A DNA stretch of 64,000 nucleotides from Brachyspira sp. SAP_772 (GCF_009755885.1 NZ_VYIX01000001.1:1072586-1136585); one strand, 5' to 3'; shown: positions 20,061-29,143, numbered from the stretch's first letter. Notes: generated by a model not told the origin, from the sequence alone. Program-made: numbers and translations.

Positions 20061-20100
20061 AATAATATTGTTATTAGTAATACTATACAACAATATTATT
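20061..20100. promoter_or_regulatory. Perfect 12-bp inverted repeat at the acn promoter
   Basis: AATAATATTGTT (20061-20072) and its exact complement (20089-20100) enclose 16 bases that contain the putative acn -10 box. Preceded and followed by A/T runs, so it may act as a terminator for the upstream DUF308 gene, an operator, or both. Confidence 0.6.
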
Positions 20101-20109
20101 TTTTATCAA
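20082..20109 (-). promoter_or_regulatory. Putative acn promoter
   Basis: Minus strand TTGATA (20109-20104), 16-base spacer, TATAGT (20087-20082). The -10 lies in the loop of the inverted repeat at 20061-20100. Confidence 0.45.
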
Positions 20110-20159
20110 TTAGTAAATTAATATTTTTTTTATTTTATATTTTCTATTATATTTTATTA

Positions 20160-20690
20160 TTAATCTCTAAAAAAACTGCCATAAGCAAACCAAAGCTGCA
20201 AAGTAACAATACCATAAAGTATTAAACCAAGTCCAATAATCACACTCACATAAACAGCACCAATTATAGGATTAAATGCCAACACAACTCCAGCTAATAA
20301 TGTTAATATTCCGCTAAATAATGATAAGCCCCATTTACTGTAACCTTCTTTTTTTAATTCTATTGAAGAAGATATAGCAATAACACCCCTCACTATTACA
20401 AAAAATGAAACCATATATGGTATAAATGCACCGCTTATTGTGAGGTTAGATATAATTATAATACCACATATAGTTGATATTATACCATCTGCTAAAATTA
20501 AAAGAGAACTTGACAAATGCCTTAAACTGAAAAAATAAAATATAGTGCTTATACCAGAGAATATTGTTAAAAAGCCTATTATATATGCTAGCAAAAGTAC
20601 TGTCTCTAATGGATTAAATATAGTAGCTACACCTGATATAATAAGCAATATTCCAAATACTAACCATAAAACTCTTCCTAATTTTCCCAT
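20160..20690 (-). CDS. DUF308/HdeD-family membrane protein
   Basis: 176 residues almost entirely made of hydrophobic helices (about six) in three repeated pairs, with the DUF308-type turns IFNPLETVLLLAYIIGFLTIFSGI, GIISTICGIIIISN and VVLAFNPIIGAVYVSVIIGLGLILYGI. In E. coli HdeD belongs to the acid-stress island; the biochemical role is unknown. Start has AGGAAG upstream. A perfect 13-bp palindrome lies in the upstream leader (20719-20748). The gene is divergent from the Spy/CpxP-like gene. Confidence 0.85.
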   Translation of the reverse strand: MGKLGRVLWLVFGILLIISGVATIFNPLETVLLLAYIIGFLTIFSGISTIFYFFSLRHLSSSLLILADGIISTICGIIIISNLTISGAFIPYMVSFFVIVRGVIAISSSIELKKEGYSKWGLSLFSGILTLLAGVVLAFNPIIGAVYVSVIIGLGLILYGIVTLQLWFAYGSFFRD

Positions 20691-20718
20691 AATTCACACA
20701 CTTCCTTATAAAAAATTT

Positions 20719-20748
20719 GAGAGATTATAATAACTATTATAATCTCTC
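20719..20748. promoter_or_regulatory. Perfect 13-bp palindrome upstream of the DUF308 gene
   Basis: GAGAGATTATAAT (20719-20731), 4-base loop, exact complement (20736-20748). On the minus strand it is followed by CAAATTTTTT and then the DUF308 start 29 bases on, so it could be an attenuator or operator. A TTGATT/TATTGT promoter pair lies further upstream. Confidence 0.6.
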
Positions 20749-20904
20749 TATATAAAACAATACATTTAACATATAGAAAAATCAACATTTTATATATAAC
20801 TTTATAAAAATAATTGCATTTTTTTAATTATTATTGGGAACTTTTAAACATATTATCTCGTCTAATATAGCATACAAAAACAAAAATAGGAGTTATATAA
20901 GACA

Positions 20905-21375
20905 ATGAAAGCAAAATTATTATTATCTACATTTATATTAACATTAGTATCAGCATTAGCATTTGCTCAGCCGCCTGCTCCAAGAGGTGGTGCAGTTCCG
21001 CCTCCAGCACCGGGTCCAAGAGAGAGGGCTTTAGGTGGTCCTAGAGGCGATATATACAGAATGTGCAGAAATGCTGGAATATATCTCACTGATGTACAGC
21101 TTGAAGAAATGGGACAAATCTCTTACGAATATGAATTAAAAATCAATGATTTAGAATATCAAAAAAGAAGCATTGATTATAAATTCAAACTTGAAAGAGA
21201 AAAAATTGATTTAGACTTAAACTTAATAAAAGATTTAATAAGTCAAAGAAAAGATTTAGAAAAAGAAATTGATTATCTTAGAATAGAAAAAGACGTTGCT
21301 ATTTTAGATGTTCTCACAGACGAACAATTAAGTCAATTAAACTCATATAGAATGAGATATTATTACTATAGATAA
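20905..21375 (+). CDS. Spy/CpxP-like periplasmic protein
   Basis: 156 residues. A clear signal peptide ends in ALAFA-QPP, followed by a Pro/Gly/Arg-rich stretch (about 23-45), then a long charged helical region (KINDLEYQKRSIDYKFKLER) and the segment LTDEQLSQLNSYR, which matches the LTxxQ-type repeats of Spy/CpxP periplasmic chaperones; LTDVQLEEMGQI is a second such repeat. Role inferred: envelope stress or metal/protein buffering. AGGAG lies 12 bases before the ATG, rather far. Ends at a strong terminator. Confidence 0.75.
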   Translation: MKAKLLLSTFILTLVSALAFAQPPAPRGGAVPPPAPGPRERALGGPRGDIYRMCRNAGIYLTDVQLEEMGQISYEYELKINDLEYQKRSIDYKFKLEREKIDLDLNLIKDLISQRKDLEKEIDYLRIEKDVAILDVLTDEQLSQLNSYRMRYYYYR

Positions 21376-21389
21376 TTATACCCTAATTT

Positions 21390-21427
21390 AAAAAAAGAGG
21401 CAGTAAAATATTCTGTCTCTTTTTTTT
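21390..21427. terminator. Bidirectional Rho-independent terminator
   Basis: AAAAAAAGAGGCAG (21390-21403) pairs with CTGTCTC plus T8 (21413-21427). It lies between the converging Spy-like and MinD-like genes and serves both strands because the stem is flanked by A and T runs. Confidence 0.85.
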
Positions 21428-21434
21428 GATTTTA

Positions 21435-22238
21435 TTAAAAGAAATCTACAAAAGCTTTATCTTTAATATTATTATCGTTTTTCATTTCGCCTATATAATA
21501 TAAATACCTAGTAACAGCTAAAGAAAATCCACCTTTTATAGGAGTTCTAGGATAAAGAATTATTAATGGTGTTCTTTTTTGAATAGACATCATTACTTTT
21601 TCTTCATCAAACAATATTGGTCCAAGTAAATTAAGCTCTATATTAAGTTCAAATTTATCAACAACCTTTTTTATCTCTTTATATAAATTAACAGCCCAAT
21701 CTATATTTTTTACTTTGTTTACAACTAAATAAAGCTTTTCTGTAATTTTATTAGAACATATAATTTTTATAAGTCTGTACAAATCTGTAAGAGAAGTTAT
21801 TTCAGGATTAGCAACCAATATAATATCATCAGAAATCTCATAAAACTTTAACATAGATTGTGTTATACCAGCAGCATAATCTATAATAACATAATCATAT
21901 TCCTCAGATAAAGCCTTCAAATCATTAGCAAGCTTTGATAAATAAAAATCACTCTCAAACTGAAGAAGTTTTTGTACATTAACTCCCGCACTAATAACAT
22001 CTATATCAAAAGGACTATTCAATATACAATCTTTTAAAGTAATACTGCCTTCAAAATATTGCTGTAATTTAGATTGAGGCTTTACTTGTAATAATATAAA
22101 AACATTAGAACAGTTAATATCTATATCAAAAACTAATACCTTATAACCTTTGGAAACTAATTCACTAGCAAAATTGACGGAACATAAAGTTTTTCCAGCT
22201 CCACCCTTTCCACTAGAAAAAGATATTATTCTCGCCAT
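21435..22238 (-). CDS. MinD/ParA-family ATPase
   Basis: 267 residues. Deviant Walker A motif SSGKGGAGKTLCSVNFAS at the N-terminus, Walker B-like VLVFDIDINCSNVF and YDYVIIDYAAGITQSMLKF, and the later VNKVKN segment. The family positions flagella, chemoreceptors or division machinery; the closest style is FlhG/FleN or orphan MinD-like proteins, which are common in spirochaetes. No minC, minE or flagellar gene is nearby. It starts 3 bases after a tiny HEAT-like protein's stop, so the pair is an operon. Confidence 0.85.
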   Translation of the reverse strand: MARIISFSSGKGGAGKTLCSVNFASELVSKGYKVLVFDIDINCSNVFILLQVKPQSKLQQYFEGSITLKDCILNSPFDIDVISAGVNVQKLLQFESDFYLSKLANDLKALSEEYDYVIIDYAAGITQSMLKFYEISDDIILVANPEITSLTDLYRLIKIICSNKITEKLYLVVNKVKNIDWAVNLYKEIKKVVDKFELNIELNLLGPILFDEEKVMMSIQKRTPLIILYPRTPIKGGFSLAVTRYLYYIGEMKNDNNIKDKAFVDFF

Positions 22239-22241
22239 ATA

Positions 22242-22436
22242 TTATTTCTCCATATATATTTTTAATAAATGAGCAACTTTAGCCCTAACCTCTTCATCCC
22301 AATCTAATATATGTTCTTTTAATACTTTAATAACGGCTTTTTTGTCGGCAACAGATATTTGTTTTTCTAACTCATCAAGGGCTTGTAATCTCTTTTCAAC
22401 ATTCTCACTTTCTAATCGTAAAAATATTTCTCTCAT
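22242..22436 (-). CDS. Small HEAT-repeat-like protein
   Basis: 64 residues forming two to three amphipathic helices with the HEAT/armadillo-like pattern (NVEKRLQALDELEKQI, then DKKAVIKVLKEHILDWDEEV, then RAKVAHLLKIYME). Likely a protein-protein interaction module. It lies directly upstream of the MinD-like ATPase with 3 bases between, so a partner or regulator of that ATPase is a reasonable inference. Own promoter upstream. Start codon context GTGAGATATATAG is a weak binding site. Confidence 0.75.
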   Translation of the reverse strand: MREIFLRLESENVEKRLQALDELEKQISVADKKAVIKVLKEHILDWDEEVRAKVAHLLKIYMEK

Positions 22437-22473
22437 CTATATATCTCACAATATACATAATATTTTATAATAA

Positions 22474-22501
22474 ATTATACATTATAATGTTAATTTGTCA
22501 A
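22474..22501 (-). promoter_or_regulatory. Promoter for the HEAT-like/MinD-like pair
   Basis: Minus strand TTGACA (22501-22496), 16-base spacer, TATAAT (22479-22474); about 35 bases of leader before the ATG. Both boxes match consensus exactly. Confidence 0.75.
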
Positions 22502-22568
22502 AACATTATATGTATTTTAATCATATAAAATAAAACTATAAAAACATATTATAGTTAAACCTTAATAA

Positions 22569-23948
22569 TTAAGTTACTTTTATGTTATTTTTTAATTCTA
22601 TTTTCATTTCTCTTATTATGCTATAACCTAAAGGTATTGACATAATAAAAGTAAATAAATCTGCCAAAGGCTGAGCTATTTCTATACCAAACAATCCTAA
22701 AAACTTTGGCAATATATAAACTATAGGTATAAAAAATATTCCCTGTTTTGCTAATGCTAATATTGAAGCTCTTATTGTTTTTCTAGTAGTTTGAAGAATC
22801 ATACTAGATAAAGTGATAAGTCCCCATAGAGGAAGAGTTAATGCTTGATAGCGTAAAGCATTATTGGCAACATCAAACAATGCTTCATCTTCTTTATTAA
22901 AAAGATTAACTATTGCATTAGAATTAATAAAAATTATGAAAGCAAATATTAGCAGCACAATAGTAGAAATTTTTACACAAAAATAAAAAGCATGTATCAC
23001 CCTCTCATATTTTTTTGCTCCATAATTAAAACCGCATACAGGCTGAAATCCTTGACCAAAACCTATAATTGCAGAATTAGAAAACATAGATACCCTATTT
23101 ACTATAGACATAGCAGCTATTGCAGCATCTCCAAAAAAGGAAGCTGAAGTATTTAACAAAGCAGTAGAAAAGCTTGATATACTCTGCCTGCAAAGACTGG
23201 GAAGCCCTCCAACAATTATGGCTTTGTATTTTTCCAAACTAGGTGAAAAATCTTTTAACTTGATAGGAAGCGTACCCCATACATTTGCCCCAATCAATAA
23301 TACACAAAAACTTATAAATTGACTTATTATAGTTCCTACAGCAGCCCCTTTTATTCCCATATTAAAATAAAAAATCAAAAGAGGGTCTAATGCTATATTG
23401 ATTATAGCACCGCTTATTAAACCTATCATTGCAAACAAGGCATTACCCTGAAGCCTTAATTGATTATTAAGCACAATGGAAGCTGTCATATATGGTGCAC
23501 CTATTAAAATATATTTCATATAAATTTTGGAATAAGGGAGTATTGTATTTGTAGAGCCTAATATATGTGCTAAAGGATTTATAAAAATAATTCCAAATAT
23601 TAGTATAATAAACCCAACTATAATAGCAGACACAAAACCAGTAGCAGCCATTTTAGAAGCCTCAGCAGTATCTTTAGCTCCTAATTTAATAGAAATATAA
23701 TTACCAGAACCATGCCCAAAGAAAAAACCAATAGCCTGTATTATAGCCATCATAGAAAATACTATTCCAACAGCAGCAGTAGATTGAGTATTAATTTTAC
23801 TTACAAAAAAAGTGTCTGCCATATTATAAAATGATGTTGTAAGCATACTAATAATTGTAGGAATAGCCATTTTTATAATTAATGGTTCTATATTAGATTG
23901 AGTTAAATATTTATATTTTTCTTCTTGCTTAATTTTTTTATCTGTCAT
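22569..23948 (-). CDS. MATE-family multidrug/metabolite exporter
   Basis: 459 residues, about 12 membrane helices in two related halves. Typical MATE features: the N-terminal IKMAIPTIISMLTTSFYNMADTFFVSKINTQSTAAVGI, GHGSGNYISIKLGAKD in the first half, and the matching FGQGFQPVCGFNYGAKKYERV in the second. Na+ or H+ driven export is family knowledge; the substrate is unknown. Divergent from the ula operon. The only possible binding site is poor (GGTAAATTATAT before the ATG). Confidence 0.92.
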   Translation of the reverse strand: MTDKKIKQEEKYKYLTQSNIEPLIIKMAIPTIISMLTTSFYNMADTFFVSKINTQSTAAVGIVFSMMAIIQAIGFFFGHGSGNYISIKLGAKDTAEASKMAATGFVSAIIVGFIILIFGIIFINPLAHILGSTNTILPYSKIYMKYILIGAPYMTASIVLNNQLRLQGNALFAMIGLISGAIINIALDPLLIFYFNMGIKGAAVGTIISQFISFCVLLIGANVWGTLPIKLKDFSPSLEKYKAIIVGGLPSLCRQSISSFSTALLNTSASFFGDAAIAAMSIVNRVSMFSNSAIIGFGQGFQPVCGFNYGAKKYERVIHAFYFCVKISTIVLLIFAFIIFINSNAIVNLFNKEDEALFDVANNALRYQALTLPLWGLITLSSMILQTTRKTIRASILALAKQGIFFIPIVYILPKFLGLFGIEIAQPLADLFTFIMSIPLGYSIIREMKIELKNNIKVT

Positions 23949-24034
23949 ATATAATTTACCAATATTTAAATGTAATATATTTTACTACAAAAAAATAAAT
24001 AAACAACAATGAACAAAAAACACAAAATAGATAA

Positions 24035-24057
24035 TTACATATAAATGTTCTATGTAA
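24035..24057. promoter_or_regulatory. Candidate operator upstream of the ula promoter
   Basis: TTACATA (24035-24041) and its exact complement TATGTAA (24051-24057), 9 bases apart, ending 19 bases before the -35 box. Position and symmetry fit a regulator site; which protein binds is unknown. Confidence 0.45.
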
Positions 24058-24076
24058 ATTATTTATTTATCAAAAA

Positions 24077-24105
24077 TTGACAAAATTAAAGAATTCTATT
24101 ATAAT
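24077..24105 (+). promoter_or_regulatory. Consensus sigma70 promoter of the ula operon
   Basis: TTGACA (24077-24082), 17-base spacer, TATAAT (24100-24105): an exact match to the housekeeping consensus, implying strong expression unless repressed. About 25 bases of leader before ulaC. Confidence 0.8.
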
Positions 24106-24136
24106 ATATATAAAAATCATAAAAAAAGGGAAAATA

Positions 24137-24568
24137 ATGCTTAAAGAATTTTTACAAAACAACATCAAAATAATTGATAGCGTAGAAAATTGGGAAGAGG
24201 CTCTAAGAATAGGTGCTGAATCATTAGTTAATAACAATAATATAGAGCCTAGATATGTACAGGCTATTATAGATAATGTACATAAATATGGTCCTTATAT
24301 TGTTCTTACAGATGGTGTAGCTATGCCTCACTCTAGACCAGAAGAGGGCGTATTAAAAAAAGGTATGAGCTTTCTTAAGGTAAGAAACGGCATAGATTTT
24401 CCTCAAACAGAATCTAAAGTATACTTATTTTTCACATTAGCAGCAGAAAATGCTGATGGTCACCAAGATGCTATAGCTGAATTAGCAGAATTTTTAGGGG
24501 ATGATGAAAAAGTAGAAAAAATCATCAAAGAAGATCTAACCGAATCAGAAATATTAGCTTTATTATAA
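24137..24568 (+). CDS. ulaC: L-ascorbate PTS EIIA component
   Basis: 143 residues of the mannitol/fructose-type EIIA fold. Phosphorylated His65 lies in GVAMPHSRPEEGV, followed by the GMSFLKVRNGIDFP segment. It relays phosphate from HPr to the ascorbate EIIB. The true start is the ATG at 24137, with AAAGGGA upstream; an in-frame TTG at 24077 is the -35 box and is rejected. First gene of the operon; ulaG follows after 31 bases. Confidence 0.92.
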   Translation: MLKEFLQNNIKIIDSVENWEEALRIGAESLVNNNNIEPRYVQAIIDNVHKYGPYIVLTDGVAMPHSRPEEGVLKKGMSFLKVRNGIDFPQTESKVYLFFTLAAENADGHQDAIAELAEFLGDDEKVEKIIKEDLTESEILALL

Positions 24569-24599
24569 TTTTATATAAACTACAAAAAGGAGAATAAAA

Positions 24600-25658
24600 A
24601 TGTCTAAATTAGATGAAATATCAAGAGAAAAGTGGATATTAGATAGTTTTCCAGAATGGGGAACTTGGCTTAACGAAGAGATAGAAGAAGAAGTTGTAGA
24701 GCCTAATACATTTGCTATGTGGTGGCTTGGATGTGTTGGTATTTGGGTAAAAACTCCGGGCGATGCAAATATATGTATAGACTTATGGGCTGGAAACGGA
24801 AAAAGAACAAAGAAAACTAAAAATATGGTTGCAGGACACCAAATGGCTAATATGGCAGGTGTAAGGAAACTTCAGCCTAATCTTAGAGCTTCCCCTTTCG
24901 TAATTGATCCATTTGCAATCAAAAAAGTAGATGCTATATTATCAACTCACTATCATAATGACCATATAGATATTAACGTAGCTGCTGCAGTAATGAAAAA
25001 CATTAAAGAACCTATACCTTTTATAGGTCCTAAATATTCTGTAGAAAAATGGATTGAATGGGGTGTTCCTGCTGATAGATGTATAGTAGTAAAACCCGGC
25101 GATTCTATAAAAATTAAAGATGTAGAAATAATAGCTACAGATTCTTTTGATAGAACTTGTTTGGTAACTACTCCTCCAGATGATTTAAGAAATACTGTTC
25201 CAGAAATGGATACAAAAGCTGTTAACTATGTTATAAAAACACCTGGCGGAAATATATATCATAGCGGCGATTCTCATTATTCTATTTATTTCGCTAAACA
25301 TGGTAAAGATTTTGATATTGATGTTGCTTTAGGTTCTTATGGAGAAAATCCTGTAGGTATAGCAGATAAAATGACTTCTATTGATATATTAAGAATGGCA
25401 GAAGCTTTAAGATGTAAAGTTGTAATACCTATACACTATGATGTATGGACTAACTTTATGGCAGATACTAGAGAAATAGAAGTATTATATAAAATGAAAA
25501 AAGACAGACTTCAATATCAATTTAAACCATTTATATGGGAAGTTGGCGGAAAATATGTTTATCCTAGAGATAAAGATTTAGTTCAATATCATCATCCTAG
25601 AGGTTTTGAAGATTGTTTTGAGCATGAGCAAAATATTCCATTCCGTTCTATGCTATAA
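24600..25658 (+). CDS. ulaG: L-ascorbate-6-phosphate lactonase
   Basis: Opens L-ascorbate-6-phosphate to 3-keto-L-gulonate-6-phosphate. 352 residues, as in E. coli UlaG. Metallo-beta-lactamase fold: metal site THYHNDHID, then YHSGDSHYS and IPIHYDVW further on. The N-terminal [23 protein letters not shown] is typical of UlaG. AAGGAG binding site 8 bases before the ATG. In E. coli ulaG is divergent from ulaABCDEF; here it sits inside the operon between the EIIA and EIIC genes. Confidence 0.94.
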   Translation: MSKLDEISREKWILDSFPEWGTWLNEEIEEEVVEPNTFAMWWLGCVGIWVKTPGDANICIDLWAGNGKRTKKTKNMVAGHQMANMAGVRKLQPNLRASPFVIDPFAIKKVDAILSTHYHNDHIDINVAAAVMKNIKEPIPFIGPKYSVEKWIEWGVPADRCIVVKPGDSIKIKDVEIIATDSFDRTCLVTTPPDDLRNTVPEMDTKAVNYVIKTPGGNIYHSGDSHYSIYFAKHGKDFDIDVALGSYGENPVGIADKMTSIDILRMAEALRCKVVIPIHYDVWTNFMADTREIEVLYKMKKDRLQYQFKPFIWEVGGKYVYPRDKDLVQYHHPRGFEDCFEHEQNIPFRSML

Positions 25659-25696
25659 TACAATACTTATAAATAAAAACTAAGGAGACAATGATA

Positions 25697-27163
25697 ATGG
25701 AAATTTTATTGAAGATATGGACATATTTTGCCCAAAACATTCTGACACAACCTGCATATTTTATTGGTTTTATAGTATTAATAGGTTATATACTATTAAA
25801 GAAACCTTGGTATGAATGTTTAGCAGGATTTTTGAAAGCTACAGTTGGTTACTTTATACTTTCTGTAGGTTCTGGCGGACTTGTTAGTAATTTTAGACCT
25901 ATACTTGTAGGACTTAAAGATAAATTTAATTTACAAGCTACAGTTATAGACCCTTATTATGGACAAAATGCTGTTCAGGCTGCAATGGAGCATATAGGAA
26001 AATCTTTCTCTCAAGTAATGCTTTTGCTTCTTATTGCTTTTATATTTAATATTGTATTAGTAGCTTTCAGAAAAATTACTAAAATACGTTCTATATTTAC
26101 TACAGGAAACGTACAAATACAACAAGCTGCTACTGCTTTTTGGTTAATTTTCTTCTGTTTCCCAGAATTAGGCGATACACCTATGTTGATAGTTATGAGC
26201 TTACTTCTAGGATTATATTGGGCTGTAGGTTCAAACTTAACAGTAGAAATTACTCAAGATTTAACTGAAGGCGGCGGTTTTTGTGTTGCTCACCAACAGA
26301 TATTTGCTTTAAAAATATTTTCTATTATAGCTGAAAAGATGAAAGGTAAAGGCGAAGGTAAAAAATTAGAAGATGTAAAATTCCCTGGATTCTTATCTAT
26401 TTTCAATGAAAACATGGTATCTACATCTATACTTATGCTTTTATTCTTCGGTATCATATTAATAACTTTAGGCAAAGATTACTTAGTAGCTAACAACTTT
26501 ATGCAAGAAGGTCAAAGTTTCTTCTTCTACACATTAACTACTGCATTAAACTTTGCTGTATACTTGGCTATACTTCAATTAGGTGTTAGAACATTCGTTA
26601 CAGAATTAACTCAATCTTTCCAAGGTATATCTACAAGACTTCTTCCAGGTGCTGTTCCTGGTATTGACTGTGCTGCTACTTTTGGTTTTGGTTCTGCAAA
26701 TGCTGTAACTATGGGACTACTTTTCGGAGCTGCTGGACAATTCTTAGCTATCATTATTTTAATAGTATTAAAAAGCCCTGTTATTATAATAGCTGGATTT
26801 ATACCTGTATTCTTTGATAACGCTACTATAGCAGTATTTGCCAACAACAGAGGCGGTATTAAAGCTGCTATGTTGCTTCCTTTTATATCTGGTTTATGTC
26901 AAGTATTTGGTTCTGCATTCATAGCTTATTGGGTAGGACTTGCTGCTTATGGCGGTTACTTAGGTATGTGGGACTGGGCAGTATTATGGCCTGGATTTAC
27001 AGTTGTTATGAAATATTTAGGTTATGCTGGTATAGCAATAGTAGCTATAATATTAATAGCAATACCTCAAATACAATATATGAGAAACAAAGATACTTAC
27101 TTCCTAATCACTGATGATTATGAAGCATATAGAGAAAAAATGAAAGAAAAACTTAAAGCTTAA
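25697..27163 (+). CDS. ulaA: L-ascorbate PTS permease EIIC
   Basis: About ten membrane helices in 488 residues; the membrane channel for ascorbate uptake with phosphorylation. Family segments seen: GFLKATVGYFILSVGSGGLV near the N-terminus, NVQIQQAATAFWLIFFCFPELGDTPM, and LPGAVPGIDCAATFGFGSANA. AAGGAG at 25682-25687 favours the second ATG (25697, spacing 9) over 25691 (spacing 3). ulaB follows. Confidence 0.93.
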   Translation: MEILLKIWTYFAQNILTQPAYFIGFIVLIGYILLKKPWYECLAGFLKATVGYFILSVGSGGLVSNFRPILVGLKDKFNLQATVIDPYYGQNAVQAAMEHIGKSFSQVMLLLLIAFIFNIVLVAFRKITKIRSIFTTGNVQIQQAATAFWLIFFCFPELGDTPMLIVMSLLLGLYWAVGSNLTVEITQDLTEGGGFCVAHQQIFALKIFSIIAEKMKGKGEGKKLEDVKFPGFLSIFNENMVSTSILMLLFFGIILITLGKDYLVANNFMQEGQSFFFYTLTTALNFAVYLAILQLGVRTFVTELTQSFQGISTRLLPGAVPGIDCAATFGFGSANAVTMGLLFGAAGQFLAIIILIVLKSPVIIIAGFIPVFFDNATIAVFANNRGGIKAAMLLPFISGLCQVFGSAFIAYWVGLAAYGGYLGMWDWAVLWPGFTVVMKYLGYAGIAIVAIILIAIPQIQYMRNKDTYFLITDDYEAYREKMKEKLKA

Positions 27164-27184
27164 AAATTGGAGGAGATTTATATT

Positions 27185-27493
27185 ATGTTAAAAGTTTTAG
27201 TTGCTTGTGCAAATGGTTCTGGTACTAGCTTAATGATGAAAATGACAGCTGAAAAAGCTCTTAAATCATTAGGAATTAATGACGCTAATGTGCATCACTG
27301 TGCTTTAGCAGAAGGTAAAAGTACTGCTATCAATTATGATTTAGTATTTTGTCCTTTAAACTTCATTGATATGTTTAAAGAAGCTGTTGAAAAAGGTGCT
27401 AAAGTAATAGGAATAAAAAACGTATTATCTGAACCTGAGTTTAAACAAAAACTTAATGATTCTGGATATTTAGAAGAGTTGAAAAATAAGTAA
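27185..27493 (+). CDS. ulaB: L-ascorbate PTS EIIB component
   Basis: 102 residues. Phospho-cysteine Cys8 lies in VLVACANGSGTSLMMKM, the lactose/ascorbate-type EIIB loop. It accepts phosphate from UlaC and passes it to incoming ascorbate. Start is the ATG at 27185 with GGAGGAG 9 bases upstream; a TTG at 27167 overlaps that binding site and is rejected. A strong terminator hairpin follows the gene. Confidence 0.92.
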   Translation: MLKVLVACANGSGTSLMMKMTAEKALKSLGINDANVHHCALAEGKSTAINYDLVFCPLNFIDMFKEAVEKGAKVIGIKNVLSEPEFKQKLNDSGYLEELKNK

Positions 27494-27506
27494 TAATTAA
27501 AAACTG

Positions 27507-27541
27507 AAGGGAAATATTAACTTATTTCCCTTTATTTTTTT
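27507..27541 (+). terminator. Intra-operon terminator between ulaB and ulaE
   Basis: AAGGGAAATA (27507-27516) pairs perfectly with 27523-27532 (10 bp, loop of 6), then TATTTTTTT. The position suggests partial termination, giving more transport than catabolic mRNA. Confidence 0.8.
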
Positions 27542-27563
27542 AATTATATTGGAGGATATAATT

Positions 27564-28418
27564 ATAAATAATTTATTTGGAATATACGAAAAAGCTTTAG
27601 AAAAAAATATTTCATGGCATCAAAGATTATTAGATGCTAAAGAATTAGGTTTTGATTTTGTTGAAATATCTATAGATGAAACCGATGAAAGACTTTCAAG
27701 ATTAGATTGGAGCAAAAAAGAAAGAGAAGAGTTAGTTAAATCTATATTTGAAACAGGAATAAAAATACCTACAATGTGTTTTAGCGGACACAGAAGATTT
27801 CCTATGGGAAGCAAGAATCCTGATACTAGAAAAAAAGCTATGGAGCTTATGGAGAAGGCTATTATATTTGCAAGCGATATAGGGATAAGAATCATACAGT
27901 TAGCTGGATATGACGTTTATTATGAAAAGGGCGATGAAGAAACTAAACAATTATTTATAGAAGGATTAAAAAAATCATTAGAAATGGCTGCTAAATATCA
28001 GGTAATGCTTGCTATAGAGATTATGGATACTCCTTTTTTAAACTCTATAACTAAGTTTTTAGAGTATGATAAGATTTGCAATAGTCCTTGGCTTACAGTT
28101 TATCCTGATTTAGGTAATCTTACAGCTTGGGGAAATGATGTTGAAGATGAAATAAGAAAAGGAATTCATAAAATTACTGCTATACATATTAAAGATACTT
28201 TAGCTCCTAAAGAGGGTTTTGAAGGAAAGTTTAAAGAAGTACCTTTTGGTGAAGGATGTGTAGACTTTGTAAAATGTTTTAAATTATTAAAAGAACTTAA
28301 TTATAACGGAACTTTTATGATAGAGATGTGGTCTGAAAAGGTTGATAATCCTAAAGAACATGTTATAAAAGAAAAAAAATGGGTACTAGAAAAAATGAAA
28401 GAAGGAGGATTTTGTTAA
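27564..28418 (+). CDS. ulaE: L-xylulose-5-phosphate 3-epimerase (ATA start likely)
   Basis: Converts L-xylulose-5-phosphate to L-ribulose-5-phosphate. TIM-barrel of the AP-endonuclease-2 family; very like E. coli Ula[82 protein letters not shown] and PFGEGCVDF. Start is a problem: GGAGGA (27551-27556) is followed by no ATG, GTG or TTG at a useful distance. ATA at 27564 (spacing 7) gives [12 protein letters not shown], matching the family's short N-terminus; ATT at 27561 is an alternative. A TTG at 27549 overlaps the binding site itself. Confidence 0.9.
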   Translation: MNNLFGIYEKALEKNISWHQRLLDAKELGFDFVEISIDETDERLSRLDWSKKEREELVKSIFETGIKIPTMCFSGHRRFPMGSKNPDTRKKAMELMEKAIIFASDIGIRIIQLAGYDVYYEKGDEETKQLFIEGLKKSLEMAAKYQVMLAIEIMDTPFLNSITKFLEYDKICNSPWLTVYPDLGNLTAWGNDVEDEIRKGIHKITAIHIKDTLAPKEGFEGKFKEVPFGEGCVDFVKCFKLLKELNYNGTFMIEMWSEKVDNPKEHVIKEKKWVLEKMKEGGFC

Positions 28419-28420
28419 AT

Positions 28421-29116
28421 ATGCTTGAAGAATTAAAAAAAATAGTATTTGAAGAAAATCTCGAACTCGTAAAAAGAGAACTTGTAATATACACTTGGGG
28501 AAATGTAAGCGGATTAGACAGAGAATCTAAAACATTTGCTATTAAACCAAGCGGAGTTGATTATGATGTAATGAAAGCAGAAGATATGGTTGTTCTAGAC
28601 TTAGAAGGCAATAAATTAGAAGGAAAATATAAACCATCATCTGATACTGCTACACATATAGAATTATACAAGGCTTTTCCTGAAATTGGAGGTATAGTTC
28701 ATACTCATTCAAGCTATGCAACAAGCTGGGCACAAGCTAGGAGAGATATACCTGCTTTTGGTACAACTCATGCAGATTATTTTTATGGCGATATACCTTG
28801 TGCAAGACCTTTAACAAAAGATGAGATTGAAGGAGAATACGAAAAAAACACAGGGCTTGTTATTATAGAAACACTTAAAAAAAGAAATATTAATCCTATG
28901 GATATACCGGGAATTATAATAGCTTCTCATGGTCCTTTTGCTTGGGGTAAAGATGCTAAAGAGGCTGTTCATAATGCTGTTGTAATGGAAGAGCTTGCTA
29001 AAATGGCTTATAGAACTATACAAATAAATCCAGAAATAAAATCTGTAGAACAATATTTACTTAATAAGCATTATTTTAGAAAACATGGTGCTAATGCTTA
29101 TTACGGACAAAATTAA
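28421..29116 (+). CDS. ulaF: L-ribulose-5-phosphate 4-epimerase
   Basis: Makes D-xylulose-5-phosphate for the pentose phosphate pathway. 231 residues of the class II aldolase/AraD fold: [20 protein letters not shown], the zinc-binding [12 protein letters not shown], and [25 protein letters not shown] ends 12 bases before the ATG at 28421; upstream in-frame codons overlap ulaE and are rejected. It begins 2 bases after the ulaE stop. It could equally be called SgaE or AraD-like, but context fixes the ascorbate pathway. Confidence 0.94.
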   Translation: MLEELKKIVFEENLELVKRELVIYTWGNVSGLDRESKTFAIKPSGVDYDVMKAEDMVVLDLEGNKLEGKYKPSSDTATHIELYKAFPEIGGIVHTHSSYATSWAQARRDIPAFGTTHADYFYGDIPCARPLTKDEIEGEYEKNTGLVIIETLKKRNINPMDIPGIIIASHGPFAWGKDAKEAVHNAVVMEELAKMAYRTIQINPEIKSVEQYLLNKHYFRKHGANAYYGQN

Positions 29117-29143
29117 CAATATTAAATTTTTAAGGAGAAAATT

